A DNA stretch of 64,000 nucleotides from Fusicatenibacter saccharivorans (GCF_015557635.1 NZ_JADNOP010000006.1:1-64000), one strand, 5' to 3'; shown: positions 8,139 to 17,752, numbered from the stretch's first letter. The notes: generated from the sequence alone by a model not told the origin. Numbers and translations are program-made.

Positions 8139-9734
8139 ATGTATCGCGTTCTTCTTGTAGAAGATGAAGAAATTGAACTGGAGACATTGCGGGATTATAT
8201 TGACTGGAAAAAGAACGGGATTTCCAGAGTATTTACCGCGCGCAATGGCAGAAGGGCACTGGAGTGCCTGGAAGAAAATATGGCAGATATTGTGATTACG
8301 GATATTCAGATGCCAGGAATGAGTGGAATTGAACTGGCAGAGACGATCGTACGCCGGGGGTATCCATGCAAAATTGTTTTTCTGACAGGATATGATGATT
8401 TTTCCTATATCCATTCCGCTTTTCAGGTGAATGCCGTGGATTACCTTTTAAAGCCATTTACGATTGAAGAAGTAGAAGCATGTCTGAAAAAAGTGAGAAG
8501 TGAACTGGAGAAAAGTGAGATAGCAGACTGGTCGCGGAAAACGGCGGCGAAGCAGTTGCTGGAAATGGCTTTGCGGGAAAAACAGGAAACAGAGCTTTTA
8601 CGGAAAAATTTCCGTGGTGTATTTGGAGAAGAACTGGAAGAGTGCAGGTTTGGAATCATAGCGGTTTATGGAAAAACGGAAGAAAACATCTGTAGCCAAA
8701 TTCAGGAAAAATACAAGGGCATCCGTTACATCAGCAAAACGGAACGGATCAGCATTCTGCTGCTGGCGGGGTATCTGTCGGTGAAAGATACGGCATTTCA
8801 GATCTGGAATGATTTGAAAGAAGACGCACCGAGAGCCGTTGGATGGTGCAGTGGAGCATGGACAGCTGACTGCCTGTACGAAAAGGCGGAAAAACTTCGG
8901 AACTGTTGTGTTCTGGCATTTCATATGGATCCACCGGAACTTTTCTGTGCAGATGAAAAAGAAACGGAAGAGGAAAAAGCATATCATTTCCGGGAACAGA
9001 AGGAGCGGAGAGAAGAAATCTGTCGTCTGGTCAGCAACGGGAAAAAGCAGGAAACGCTGCAGACCATGAAAGATTATTTTCAACAGCTAAAGGGGCTTGC
9101 GCCGAAAACATTTGCGGGAGAAGTTTACAATCTCTATATGTATCTATGGAACCGTCTTGTTTTGAGCGATGAACTGCTGGAAAACTGGATGGAAGCAGAA
9201 AAAATTTTGAGAGAAAATGAAATTTTTGAAGCAAACAACAGTTATCAGATGCGGGAAAAGATGAAGCAGTATCTGGAACGGATGTTGGCATTTTTTGAAG
9301 AACAGAATCAAAATCCAAATTACTATGCCGTTTATCAGGTAAAAACATATCTTCAGAAGCACTGCTCGGAAAGCGCAGATATCGAGAAGCTGGCCGCGGA
9401 GGTCGGTTTGTCTCCGAATTATCTGAGGAGCCTGTTTAAAGAGGCAACAGGAAAAACGATTTTGGAATACAATACGGAAATGCGTCTGCAGAGGGCGGCG
9501 GAACTGTTAAAGAATAAGAAAAATAAAGTACGGGAAGTGAGTCTGGCGGTTGGATATGAAAATGTTTCTTACTGTGGCGTTGTGTATCGCAATGGCGATG
9601 AGTGTCCTGATGGCAGCGGGAATGCTTGCAGGATGCGGATCAAATGGCAGTACATCATCAAGTACTGCATCCGGCAGTGCATCATCTGCATCGGGCGAGG
9701 TAACAACAGACGGAGTTACGATTTCTATCTTTGA
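8139..9734 (+). CDS. YesN-type response regulator with disrupted AraC output domain
   Basis: Residues 1-120 form a receiver domain with phosphate acceptor D55 in VITDIQMPG and the conserved lysine in YLLKPF. A long linker follows, and an AraC-type DNA-binding domain begins near residue 375. The domain is normal up to Y478 (SLAVGYENVSY), but the second recognition helix, which should continue as F-x-x-x-F-K and end in TPxxYR, is missing. After Y478 the frame runs for 53 unrelated residues over the start of the next gene in another frame. No partner histidine kinase is nearby. The gene most likely lost its 3' end by deletion, so DNA binding is probably impaired. Confidence 0.8.
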   Translation: MYRVLLVEDEEIELETLRDYIDWKKNGISRVFTARNGRRALECLEENMADIVITDIQMPGMSGIELAETIVRRGYPCKIVFLTGYDDFSYIHSAFQVNAVDYLLKPFTIEEVEACLKKVRSELEKSEIADWSRKTAAKQLLEMALREKQETELLRKNFRGVFGEELEECRFGIIAVYGKTEENICSQIQEKYKGIRYISKTERISILLLAGYLSVKDTAFQIWNDLKEDAPRAVGWCSGAWTADCLYEKAEKLRNCCVLAFHMDPPELFCADEKETEEEKAYHFREQKERREEICRLVSNGKKQETLQTMKDYFQQLKGLAPKTFAGEVYNLYMYLWNRLVLSDELLENWMEAEKILRENEIFEANNSYQMREKMKQYLERMLAFFEEQNQNPNYYAVYQVKTYLQKHCSESADIEKLAAEVGLSPNYLRSLFKEATGKTILEYNTEMRLQRAAELLKNKKNKVREVSLAVGYENVSYCGVVYRNGDECPDGSGNACRMRIKWQYIIKYCIRQCIICIGRGNNRRSYDFYL

Positions 9735-11190
9735 CAAAAACTCCGGAAGCAATACCTTTGATGATCCAGTTGCAAAAGCAATTGAGGAAAAAACAGGTGT
9801 CAAAATTCAGGTAGAAAATCCAACCGGAGATCCGCTGGAAAAATTGAACCTGATGCTGACCGGTCAGAATTACCCGGATATCGTCCTGATGGATCGTGGA
9901 AATGATATTGTAAACCGTTACATTGAGGCAGGCGCACTGCTTCCGTTGAATGATCTGATCGATGAGTACGGCCCGGATGTAAAAGAGATGTACGGGGAAA
10001 CCTTAAACAAGAGTCGTTATACCGATGGAAAGAATTACTATCTGAATAACTGGTACGGAGAAGATCCGGATCCGGTAGCCGGTGTTCTGATGCGCTATGA
10101 TTATCTGTGCGAAATCGTTGGAAAAGACCGCGCAGACAGCGATGAGCCATTTACACAGGAAGAGTATATTGACATTTGTAAGAAATTCAAAGAACTTCAT
10201 CCGACCATTGACGGAAAAGAGAGTATTGCCATTACCTTTGATGCAGAATCCAAAAACTACGATGGAACATTAAAAGGAATGTATGGTCTGAAAACATATT
10301 ATCAGGATGGGGACAATCTGGAACATGTTGCCAAAGCACCAAACTTCAAAGAGATGATGTCCTTTGCCAATGAACTGTATACCGAAGGCCTTCTGGACAA
10401 AGAGTGGGTTGTCAACAAGAAAAATCAGTGGACGCAGAAACTGTCTGCAGGCAACGTATTCAGTACCTTTGCTTCCTACTGGGATACCGATGCAGCAAAT
10501 ACAGCACTTGCTTCTTCTGTAGGAGAAGATGCAAAATTCTATTCCTATAAAATCCTTGGAAACGGAATCAGTGCAGATGAAACTACTTACTCCGGAAGAA
10601 GTACACTTGGCTGGGATGCAATCGCGATCACCAAGAATTGTAAAAATCCGGAAGCAGCCATGAAGATGATCAACTACCTTGCAAGCGAAGAAGGACAGTA
10701 TCTTCTGATGTGGGGTATTGAGGGAACCAACTGGAATATGGAAGATGGAAAACACGTTCCGAACGATGATCTGATTGAAGGATTCCAGACGGATTTTGAC
10801 AAAACAAAACTGGATACCGGCGTCCGCAAATGGACCTGGTTTGTAAAGAACGGAAATGGTACAGACGGAACTCCATACGATGTATCACAGTATAAAGTAA
10901 AAGAGACCCGGCAGGTGGCTATGAATCACTTTGGTGAGAACGACAGATGGGATACCGCAGAATTTGCAGGCCTTACCCCGGCAGGAAGCACTCCGGATGG
11001 CTTGAAATGGCAGAAAATCCAGGATATCTACGATCAGGAATATCCGAAGATTGTGAATGCAGACAGCCACGATGCGGCAATGGAAGAGTACGACAAGATG
11101 ATTTCCGAAATGAATGACGCAGGACTGGAAGATGTAGAAAAAGTTATCACGCAGAATTATCAGGAGCGTATGAAACTCTGGAATGAGTAA
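9556..11190 (+). CDS. Extracellular sugar-binding lipoprotein of an ABC transporter
   Basis: The 544-residue protein has a lipoprotein signal peptide with lipobox MLAGC, a serine/alanine linker and a full-length LplA-type solute-binding domain (VTISIFDKNSG through the C-terminal DIYDQEYPKIV region). It would capture an oligosaccharide at the cell surface and pass it to two permeases, but no permease or ATPase gene lies near it. Its start lies inside the out-of-frame end of the response regulator and has only a weak purine-rich site (GGCGGTTGG), unlike its neighbours. Expression may depend on translational coupling or may be reduced. Confidence 0.88.
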   Translation: MKMFLTVALCIAMAMSVLMAAGMLAGCGSNGSTSSSTASGSASSASGEVTTDGVTISIFDKNSGSNTFDDPVAKAIEEKTGVKIQVENPTGDPLEKLNLMLTGQNYPDIVLMDRGNDIVNRYIEAGALLPLNDLIDEYGPDVKEMYGETLNKSRYTDGKNYYLNNWYGEDPDPVAGVLMRYDYLCEIVGKDRADSDEPFTQEEYIDICKKFKELHPTIDGKESIAITFDAESKNYDGTLKGMYGLKTYYQDGDNLEHVAKAPNFKEMMSFANELYTEGLLDKEWVVNKKNQWTQKLSAGNVFSTFASYWDTDAANTALASSVGEDAKFYSYKILGNGISADETTYSGRSTLGWDAIAITKNCKNPEAAMKMINYLASEEGQYLLMWGIEGTNWNMEDGKHVPNDDLIEGFQTDFDKTKLDTGVRKWTWFVKNGNGTDGTPYDVSQYKVKETRQVAMNHFGENDRWDTAEFAGLTPAGSTPDGLKWQKIQDIYDQEYPKIVNADSHDAAMEEYDKMISEMNDAGLEDVEKVITQNYQERMKLWNE

Positions 11191-11220
11191 GCTAAAGTAA
11201 AATAAAAAAATCACACACGG

Positions 11221-11270
11221 AAAAGAACCGGCAGAAATTGAAATACAGATTTCTATGTCGGTTCTTTTTT
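11221..11270 (+). terminator. terminator of the GH13/response regulator/binding protein operon
   Basis: AAAAGAACCGGCAGAAAT pairs with the opposite arm ending CGGTTCTTTTTT. Confidence 0.85.
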
Positions 11271-11367
11271 ATCAGAAGAAGCATTGCGATTTTCAAGGAA
11301 TCTGGATATAATGAGGAAAACTGGAAAAACAGGGAAATCCAACCGCATGAGACAGGAGGCATCGTAC

Positions 11368-13251
11368 ATGGCAGCGAAAGAACAGTTAACCGCAATGGAA
11401 ATGATCTGGGGATTTATGAGTGGGACGACAGGACATATGGGAAAGACGGACTTTGCGCCGCAGAAGGAAGCGTTCGGGGATTTTGCATCTCCGGAGACAT
11501 ATTTTCCGCGCGTGGTGCCGGAGAGCGAAGGCATCTCATCGGAAAAGCTGACGCAGATGCTTCGTGAGCTCGCCGCTGCGCGCCATACGGACATGCATCA
11601 TCTGCTGGTCCTGCGGAATGGACATGTCATCTGCGAATGCAATTTCGCCCCATACCGCAGCGGCATCTGGCATGCGACGTATTCTATGTGTAAGAGCATC
11701 ACTGGCATGGCGGCTGGTTTTCTGATCAGTGAAGGAAAACTTTCCCTGGACGAGAACGTCTATGATATTTTTGAAAAACGAAACGGTCTGCTGCAGAAGA
11801 TCCTGCGCCCGAATCTGACCGTGAAGCATCTTCTGACGATGAAGAGCGGCGTACAGTTCAACGAGATGGGCGTTGTTTCCGGCAACGACTGGGTGGACAG
11901 CTTCTTAAATGCGCCGGTCAAGGGAACACCGGGCGAAGCGTTTGAGTACAACAGTATGAACACGTATCTGCTGTCTGCAATCATACAGGAGCGCACCGGC
12001 ATGAAAATGGTAGATTACCTGCGGCCGCGTCTGTTTGAGCCTCTCGGCATCCGGAAAGTTTTCTGGGAGAGCTGCCCGGCAGGGATTACGAAAGGCGGCT
12101 GGGGCCTCTTCCTGTGCCCGGAGGACGCGGCCAAGCTCGGGGTGATGTACGTGAACGGCGGAAAATTCGAAGGAAAACAGATCGTCCCGGCGGAATGGGT
12201 CGCAGCGTCCACCTCCGTTCATGCGACACCGCCGGAAAAGATGGGAAAATATGGCTATGGTTACCAGGTCTGGATGGAGGAGCGGCCGGGCAGCTTTGCG
12301 TTCAATGGCATGCTGGGGCAGAACGTGCTCGGTTATCCGGATACCGGCGTGGTGATTGTGACGAATGCGGGCAGCAACGAGCTGTTCCAGACGTGTGAGA
12401 TGCTCGACATTGTGCGGAAGTATTTCGGCGCGGAATTTGGTGCAGAGCTGAAATCCGGCGAGGCGGAAAGCCCGATGGCATATCAGAAGCTGGTGCAGAC
12501 CTGCCGTGATCTGGAGGGCGCGAAAGAGACACCGGGAAGAATCCTGCGCGGCGGCTGGAAGCGGAGAACACCGGGGCCGCGGAACAGCGGAACACCGCGT
12601 CAGATCGACATGGCGCAGCTTCTGCACGGAAAAGAATATAAAATGGAGGACACGCATGTCGGCATGTTTCCGCTGACGCTGCAGGTCTTCCACAACAACT
12701 TTTCCGACGGCATCCGCCGCATCGGTTTCTTCTATGAAAAAGGCCGTTTCTTTGTCGAGCTGACCGAGGGAGAAAAAACACAGCGCATTGAGATCGGTCT
12801 TACGGGGTCCAAAGTTGTAGAATGGGTGGAAAACGAGGAATCGTATCTGCTCGGAACGACGGGACAGTTTGCGGAGAATGAAGACGGCGAACTGGTGCTG
12901 AAGCTTGAGTTTGCATTTCTGGAAGAGGCCGCAAGACGGAGGGTCAAAATCATTTTCCAGCGTGATTTCGAGCGGATCAGACTGGAGTGGAATGAGACGC
13001 CGGGCAAGGATCTGATTATCGAGGGCCTTGAATCCCTCGTGACGGATGTGGCGATCGCACCGCTTCTGCCGTCGCGGTTCCGCGAGCGGAGCCTTGACAT
13101 GATCCATCTGCTGATGGCACAGACCATTGAGCCAATGGTAGAGGCACACCGTGTGCGGCCGGGGGAAGAAACGGGGACAGAAGAAGCGGCAGCGGAAGCT
13201 GAATCGGCCGCGGCAGTGGAAAATGCGGAAAACGCAGAAGAAACGGTGTAA
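11368..13251 (+). CDS. Serine hydrolase, beta-lactamase/esterase (class C-like) family
   Basis: The 627-residue protein has a penicillin-binding-type fold in residues 50-370. The catalytic SxxK is S106-M-C-K109, and the second motif is Y194-N-S. The third motif position carries NGMLGQN rather than a KTG. There is no signal peptide, so the enzyme is probably cytoplasmic and acts as an esterase or amidase on a small substrate. A C-terminal extension of about 250 residues is not assigned and ends in an alanine/glutamate-rich tail. Start ATG is 8 bases after AGGAGG; longer in-frame starts lack a ribosome site. Confidence 0.85.
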   Translation: MAAKEQLTAMEMIWGFMSGTTGHMGKTDFAPQKEAFGDFASPETYFPRVVPESEGISSEKLTQMLRELAAARHTDMHHLLVLRNGHVICECNFAPYRSGIWHATYSMCKSITGMAAGFLISEGKLSLDENVYDIFEKRNGLLQKILRPNLTVKHLLTMKSGVQFNEMGVVSGNDWVDSFLNAPVKGTPGEAFEYNSMNTYLLSAIIQERTGMKMVDYLRPRLFEPLGIRKVFWESCPAGITKGGWGLFLCPEDAAKLGVMYVNGGKFEGKQIVPAEWVAASTSVHATPPEKMGKYGYGYQVWMEERPGSFAFNGMLGQNVLGYPDTGVVIVTNAGSNELFQTCEMLDIVRKYFGAEFGAELKSGEAESPMAYQKLVQTCRDLEGAKETPGRILRGGWKRRTPGPRNSGTPRQIDMAQLLHGKEYKMEDTHVGMFPLTLQVFHNNFSDGIRRIGFFYEKGRFFVELTEGEKTQRIEIGLTGSKVVEWVENEESYLLGTTGQFAENEDGELVLKLEFAFLEEAARRRVKIIFQRDFERIRLEWNETPGKDLIIEGLESLVTDVAIAPLLPSRFRERSLDMIHLLMAQTIEPMVEAHRVRPGEETGTEEAAAEAESAAAVENAENAEETV

Positions 13252-13282
13252 AAACAGAAAAAATCAGAAGAGAAATGTGGAT

Positions 13283-13330
13283 AAAAAAGGGAATGGAGCT
13301 GCCGGATGCGCAGTTCCATTCCCTTTTAAA
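13283..13330. terminator. bidirectional terminator between convergent genes
   Basis: AAAAGGGAATGGAGCTG and CAGTTCCATTCCCTTTT are near-perfect complements flanked by A and T runs. It serves the serine hydrolase on the plus strand and the IIC gene on the minus strand. Confidence 0.85.
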
Positions 13331-13338
13331 AATACAGA

Positions 13339-14403
13339 TTACAGATTCAAAGCCATATCGCCGGATTTGATCAGGTTTGCCTTGCGGAATACCTCTGAGA
13401 AGAACAAGGTGATCACAGCCGGAAGCACGAAGTGGAGCAGAATGATTTTGATGATGACGAGCTTCGGATCATCGTAAGCGATCATCGTCTGATACGTTGT
13501 GATCTGTCCGACAAGACCTGCGGAACCCATGCCGCTTCCCGTTGCATTATTCTGCATATTGGCGAGGATTGTGGAGACGGGTCCTAAAATCGCACTCGAG
13601 AAGATGACGGGCAGCCAGATCAGTGGATGACGCATGATGTTCGGCACCTGGAGCATCGAGGTTCCAAGACCCTGTGCGACAAGGCCGCCGAATTTGTTTT
13701 CCCGATAACTTGCAACCGCGAATCCGACCATGTTGCAGCAGCAGCCGATCGTTGCGGCACCGGCGGCAAGACCGGAAAGATTCAGAATGATGCCGAGTGC
13801 AGCGGAGCTGATCGGCAGTGTCAGAACCATACCCATGACGACCGAAACAACGATGCCCATGATGAACGGCCGCTGTTCCGTTGCCCAGTTGATGATGCTT
13901 CCAAGGCCTGTCATCATCTGGGAGATCGGCGGTCCGACGAGCAGTCCGACAACGGAACCGGCTCCGATGGTGATGACCGGTGTCACGATGATATCAACCT
14001 TGGTCTTGCCGGAAACCAGATGGCCGCAGGTGATGCCTGCGAAAGCTGCGATGAAAGCGCCGAGCGGTTCGCCAGGTCCTGCCAGAACGGCATTTCCGTC
14101 CACAAAGAATGTGCCGCCGGTGATCTTGCCGGCATAACCGCCGACCATGGCAGCGACGGCTGCAGAAACCGTGACAAGCGGGCTTTCCCCATATTTCACT
14201 GCCACGCCGACACCGATACCGGCACTTGTCAGGGCTGCGGCAGCTTTTCCAAGCAGATAGATCACATTTCCGGTCGAACCGCCGATCAGAAGACCGATCT
14301 GCTGAATCATCGTACCGATAATCAGGGTTGCAAAAAGACCCTGCGTCATGCCGCCGAAGCCATCAATGAAGATGTGCGAGGCGACTTTTTTGATTGTTCG
14401 CAT
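13339..14403 (-). CDS. PTS EIIC-like membrane protein (PTS_EIIC_2 family)
   Basis: The 354-residue protein is almost entirely hydrophobic, with about nine membrane segments and glycine-rich turns such as GGSTGNVIYLLGKAAA. It resembles the PTS_EIIC_2 family of sugar permease-like proteins. No EIIA or EIIB gene is adjacent, so either it works with remote subunits or it is not a phosphotransferase permease; the substrate is unknown. The ATG at 14403 is preceded by GAGGAGG at good spacing; an in-frame upstream start is ignored. Confidence 0.85.
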   Translation of the reverse strand: MRTIKKVASHIFIDGFGGMTQGLFATLIIGTMIQQIGLLIGGSTGNVIYLLGKAAAALTSAGIGVGVAVKYGESPLVTVSAAVAAMVGGYAGKITGGTFFVDGNAVLAGPGEPLGAFIAAFAGITCGHLVSGKTKVDIIVTPVITIGAGSVVGLLVGPPISQMMTGLGSIINWATEQRPFIMGIVVSVVMGMVLTLPISSAALGIILNLSGLAAGAATIGCCCNMVGFAVASYRENKFGGLVAQGLGTSMLQVPNIMRHPLIWLPVIFSSAILGPVSTILANMQNNATGSGMGSAGLVGQITTYQTMIAYDDPKLVIIKIILLHFVLPAVITLFFSEVFRKANLIKSGDMALNL

Positions 14404-14517
14404 ATGGAATTCCTCCTCATGTATGTGGTGTGTTACTGTATTCACAAGTGACTTGTCAGTCGACTTTTAGTCTATCATAAGATGGGGGCGGGTGCAATCC
14501 TTTTCCGGGGGCATAAG

Positions 14518-14546
14518 TTGACAAAAGAAAGGGGCACGCTTATAAT
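14518..14546 (+). promoter_or_regulatory. sortase gene promoter (near consensus)
   Basis: TTGACA and TATAAT are separated by exactly 17 bases, 65 bases before the sortase start. Confidence 0.85.
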
Positions 14547-14610
14547 TGAGACAAATTCAGAGCGCTTCCAGAAAACAGCGCAGACAGTAAAAAAGTGATA
14601 AAGGAGACGC

Positions 14611-15462
14611 ATGGGAAAACAGAAAAAGAAACAGAAAAAACGCGGCAATCCGCTTTGGACTCTGGTATTTTTAGCGGCACTTGCTGTTTTCTGCTTTTCC
14701 GGGTACAAGCTGATCGGCATTTACCTGGATTACAAGACCGGCACGGATGAATACCGGGATCTGCAGCAGTATACGACGGAAATTACAAAAACACCGGAGA
14801 CACCGGCACCGACGAAAACAGAGGAGCCGCAGGCGGAATCCGAACCGGCGGAGCCTTCCGAACCGGAGCCAGAACCACTGTCGTATCCGACAGAACCGCC
14901 GCTTGCCGTCGATTTTGAATCCTTAAAAGCGATTAACCCGGATGTGAAGGGATGGCTTTATATTGAAGCTCTCGACATCAGTTACCCGGTCGTACAGGGG
15001 CCGGACAATGATACGTATCTTCATACGACGTACGAGGGAACGAGCAACTTTGCGGGTTCCATTTTCCTCGATTACCAGAATCAGGATGATTTCAGTGATG
15101 GAAACACAATCGTTTACGGTCATAATATGAAGAATCTCTCCATGTTCGGAAAGTTGAAACAGATGAAGGAGCAGGAAAAATATAGGGACAGCGTCTATTT
15201 CTGGATGCTGACGCCGGAATCAAACGATGTGTACCAGATTTTTTCTGCCTTTTATACGGAGGCAGACAGTGATGTCTACACGTTGTATTCCGGCGGGGGT
15301 GAAGCGTTTGTACAGTATCTGAATACCATGGCGGCGCGGTCAGAGATCCCGGTGGAGCAGCCGGAGATGGATGAAAACAGCCATATTATTGTGCTGTCCA
15401 CCTGTGCGGCGAGCGATACGACTGGACGGTTCGTCGTTCTGGGCGTGCGGCGGAACCGGTAA
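14611..15462 (+). CDS. srtB: Class B sortase
   Basis: The 283-residue protein has a basic N-terminus, one membrane anchor (about residues 14-36), a proline/glutamate-rich linker and a sortase B domain from about residue 105. The catalytic residues are H171 in VYGHNM, C265 in LSTCA and R273 in TGRFVVLG. Sortases cut a C-terminal sorting signal of a secreted protein and join it to peptidoglycan or a pilin. No substrate gene is adjacent, but the large protein at 54532 carries a candidate APKMGD sorting motif. It may be co-transcribed with the sirtuin 26 bases downstream. Confidence 0.93.
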   Translation: MGKQKKKQKKRGNPLWTLVFLAALAVFCFSGYKLIGIYLDYKTGTDEYRDLQQYTTEITKTPETPAPTKTEEPQAESEPAEPSEPEPEPLSYPTEPPLAVDFESLKAINPDVKGWLYIEALDISYPVVQGPDNDTYLHTTYEGTSNFAGSIFLDYQNQDDFSDGNTIVYGHNMKNLSMFGKLKQMKEQEKYRDSVYFWMLTPESNDVYQIFSAFYTEADSDVYTLYSGGGEAFVQYLNTMAARSEIPVEQPEMDENSHIIVLSTCAASDTTGRFVVLGVRRNR

Positions 15463-15488
15463 TGATTAGTCAGAAGGAGGAATGACAG

Positions 15489-16220
15489 ATGGAAGAGGAA
15501 AGAAAAATCGAAGAACTGCAGAGATTGATTGATACGCATGAAAATATCGTATTCTTCGGCGGCGCGGGTGTGTCCACGGAGAGCGGGATTCCGGATTTCC
15601 GGAGCGTGGATGGCCTTTATCATCAGAAGTATGACGTTCCGCCGGAGACAATTTTAAGCCACAGCTATTTCCTGCGGTACCCGGAAAAGTTTTATGCTTT
15701 TTACCGCGACAAAATGCTTCCGGTCGGCGCAGAACCGAATGCGGCGCACAAAAAGCTTGCAGAGCTGGAAGCGGCGGGAAAATTAAAAGCGATTGTGACG
15801 CAGAACATTGACGGACTGCATCAGGCGGCGGGAAGTAAAGTAGTGTATGAACTGCACGGAAGCACACACCGCAATTACTGCATGAAATGCGGGGCAGCCT
15901 GCGATACAGAGCTGGTGAGAAAGAGCAGCGGCGTTCCAAGATGTGAAAAATGCGGAGGCATGATCAAACCGGATGTCGTACTCTACGAGGAGAGTCTGAA
16001 TGAGAAAGTGCTCGACGGTGCGATCCGCGCGATTGCGGCCGCCGATCTTCTGATCGTCGGCGGAACGTCGCTTGCTGTGTATCCGGCAGCAGGTCTTCTC
16101 CAGTATTTTCGGGGCGATGCACTGGTCCTGATTAATAAAGGTGCAACACCGATGGACAACAACGCAGATCTTCTGATCCAGCAGCCGATCGGACAGGTGC
16201 TCGGCAGTATCCGGGTGTGA
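15489..16220 (+). CDS. cobB: NAD-dependent protein deacetylase, SIR2 family
   Basis: The 243-residue sirtuin removes acyl groups from protein lysines using NAD. Seen are the NAD-binding GAGVSTESGIPDFRS, the motif TQNIDGLHQ, the catalytic H123 in ELHGS, two zinc-binding cysteine pairs (CMKC and CEKC) and the GGTSLAVYPA motif. The length is typical for bacterial class sirtuins. The start follows AAGGAGG. Confidence 0.95.
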   Translation: MEEERKIEELQRLIDTHENIVFFGGAGVSTESGIPDFRSVDGLYHQKYDVPPETILSHSYFLRYPEKFYAFYRDKMLPVGAEPNAAHKKLAELEAAGKLKAIVTQNIDGLHQAAGSKVVYELHGSTHRNYCMKCGAACDTELVRKSSGVPRCEKCGGMIKPDVVLYEESLNEKVLDGAIRAIAAADLLIVGGTSLAVYPAAGLLQYFRGDALVLINKGATPMDNNADLLIQQPIGQVLGSIRV

Positions 16221-16326
16221 AACTTCAGAGCTGTGAAAAATGGAGGTGCGGCTCTGATGATACAGAGAGAACCTTGAGAAAAAATCTCGGAAAGTGTCAG
16301 GAAATATAAAAATAAGGCGGAAAAAC

Positions 16327-16518
16327 ATGGCAGAACATTACGAAGTAGGCGATATTGTAAAACTGAAAAAGCCGCATCCGTGCGGCAGCAGCGAGTGGGA
16401 AATCCTGCGTGTCGGCGCAGATTTCCGTCTCAAATGCACCGGCTGCGGCCACCAGATCATGGTAGCACGCAAGCTGGTCGAGAAAAACACCCGCGGATTA
16501 CGAAAAAAAGATGCGTAA
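16327..16518 (+). CDS. DUF951 domain-containing protein
   Basis: This 63-residue protein matches the DUF951 family common in Firmicutes near the rpsF locus: VGDIVKLKKPHPCGSSEWEI followed by a CTGCG pair and a basic tail. The three cysteines and the small beta-rich layout suggest a nucleic-acid-binding or metal-binding small protein, but the function is not known. The start at MAEHYEVGD is supported by AAGGCGG. Confidence 0.88.
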   Translation: MAEHYEVGDIVKLKKPHPCGSSEWEILRVGADFRLKCTGCGHQIMVARKLVEKNTRGLRKKDA

Positions 16519-16546
16519 TATCGTGAAAAAAACAAGAAAACACGCG

Positions 16547-16574
16547 AAAAAGGGCTTGCTATAAGCCCTTTTTT
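16547..16574 (+). terminator. terminator after the DUF951 gene
   Basis: AAAAAGGGCTT and AAGCCCTTTTTT enclose a five-base loop. Confidence 0.9.
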
Positions 16575-16610
16575 ATGTTAAAATAACAAATTGTGACGTA
16601 TAAAAATAAT

Positions 16611-16640
16611 TCCTTGCTCCCCATAATGAAAATGGGGTGC
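16611..16640 (+). promoter_or_regulatory. hairpin in the rpsF leader, possible S6:S18 binding element
   Basis: CCCCAT at 16619 pairs with ATGGGG at 16632 just before the rpsF ribosome site. The rpsF-rpsR operon is known to be autoregulated by an S6:S18-binding leader hairpin in many bacteria; position fits, but the conserved bulge sequence cannot be confirmed by eye. Confidence 0.4.
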
Positions 16641-16665
16641 CAAAAAGTCCAAAAGGAGGTAAAGC

Positions 16666-16953
16666 ATGAACAAGTACGAATTAGCACTGGTTGTGAATGC
16701 AAAACTTGAAGAAGAGGAACGCGCAGCTGTAGTTGAGAAAGCCAAAGGTTATGTAACCCGTTACGGCGGAACAGTTGGCGAAGTAGAAGAGTGGGGCAAA
16801 AAACGCCTTGCATACGAAATTCAGCATATGCGTGAAGCATATTACTACTTTATTCAGTTTGAAGCAGACGCAACAGCTCCGGCAGAGATCGAGAGCCATA
16901 TGCGTATTATGGATAACGTACTGAGATACTTAGTCGTTAAAAAGGAAGCTTAA
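16666..16953 (+). CDS. rpsF: 30S ribosomal protein S6
   Basis: A 95-residue protein with the S6 signature KYELALVVNAKLEEEE, the VEEWGKKRLAYEIQ segment and the C-terminal MDNVLRYLVVK. It binds 16S rRNA together with S18 in the small-subunit platform. It is first in the rpsF-ssb-rpsR operon, with ribosome site AGGAGG. Confidence 0.98.
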   Translation: MNKYELALVVNAKLEEEERAAVVEKAKGYVTRYGGTVGEVEEWGKKRLAYEIQHMREAYYYFIQFEADATAPAEIESHMRIMDNVLRYLVVKKEA

Positions 16954-16964
16954 GAGGTAAGCGA

Positions 16965-17426
16965 ATGAATAAAGTTATATTGATGGGAAGATTGACCAGA
17001 GATCCCGATGTCAGATACTCTGCTGGAGAGAACTCCACAGCGGTAGCCCGTTATACACTGGCTGTTGACCGCAGATTCCGCAGAGACGGCGATTCCGCAA
17101 CCGCAGACTTTATCGGATGCGTTGCTTTCGGCCGCCAGGCAGAATTTGCAGAGAAATACCTGCGTCAGGGAACGAAGATCGCCATCACCGGCCGCATTCA
17201 GACCGGAAGCTACACCAACCGTGAAGGCCAGAAGGTCTACACGACAGACGTAGTTGTAGAAGAGCAGGAGTTTGCAGAGAGCAAAAATGCAGGTGGAAAC
17301 AACGGAGGATACTCCGCACCGCAGCATAACAATCCGGCTCCGTCCGCGAATACATCTGACCTGGGCAGCGCCGATGGTTTTATGAATATTCCCGATGGCA
17401 TTGACGAAGAATTGCCATTTAATTGA
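16965..17426 (+). CDS. ssb: Single-stranded DNA-binding protein
   Basis: The 153-residue protein has an OB fold ([18 protein letters not shown] to about residue 105), a flexible glycine/asparagine/proline linker and the acidic protein-interaction tip DEELPFN at the C-terminus. It coats single-stranded DNA and recruits replication and repair proteins. It sits between rpsF and rpsR, the standard Firmicutes arrangement. Confidence 0.97.
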   Translation: MNKVILMGRLTRDPDVRYSAGENSTAVARYTLAVDRRFRRDGDSATADFIGCVAFGRQAEFAEKYLRQGTKIAITGRIQTGSYTNREGQKVYTTDVVVEEQEFAESKNAGGNNGGYSAPQHNNPAPSANTSDLGSADGFMNIPDGIDEELPFN

Positions 17427-17446
17427 TAGAAAAGGAGAGATTGATC

Positions 17447-17695
17447 ATGGCTTATAATAATAGTGAAAGACCAGCTTCCAGAAGACCGGCCCGCAGAAGA
17501 AGAAAAGTTTGTGTTTTCTGTGGTGGAGAAGAGATCAGCTACAAGGATGCAGCTAAACTGAAAAAATATGTATCCGAGCGTGGTAAAATCCTGCCGAGAC
17601 GTGTAACTGGAACCTGCGCAAAACATCAGAGAGCAGTAACAGTAGCCGTTAAGAGAGCAAGACATATGGCTATTATGCCGTACGTAGATGATTGA
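17447..17695 (+). CDS. rpsR: 30S ribosomal protein S18
   Basis: An 82-residue protein with a basic start, [17 protein letters not shown] and the hallmark [20 protein letters not shown]. The cysteines in VCVFC and GTC suggest a zinc-binding form. The start MAYNNSE is preceded by AAAGGAGAG; the earlier in-frame ATG has no suitable site. Confidence 0.97.
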   Translation: MAYNNSERPASRRPARRRRKVCVFCGGEEISYKDAAKLKKYVSERGKILPRRVTGTCAKHQRAVTVAVKRARHMAIMPYVDD

Positions 17696-17752
17696 TTCTG
17701 ACTTGCGCTAAGCACTGTCCGAACGTTCATTTTGAATCGGTAAATAAATGGA

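Noticed and set aside
13627-14451. 274-codon plus-strand frame opposite the PTS IIC-like gene
   Set aside because: It is the complement of a clear membrane-protein gene; its histidine/aspartate-rich composition is typical of an antisense shadow.
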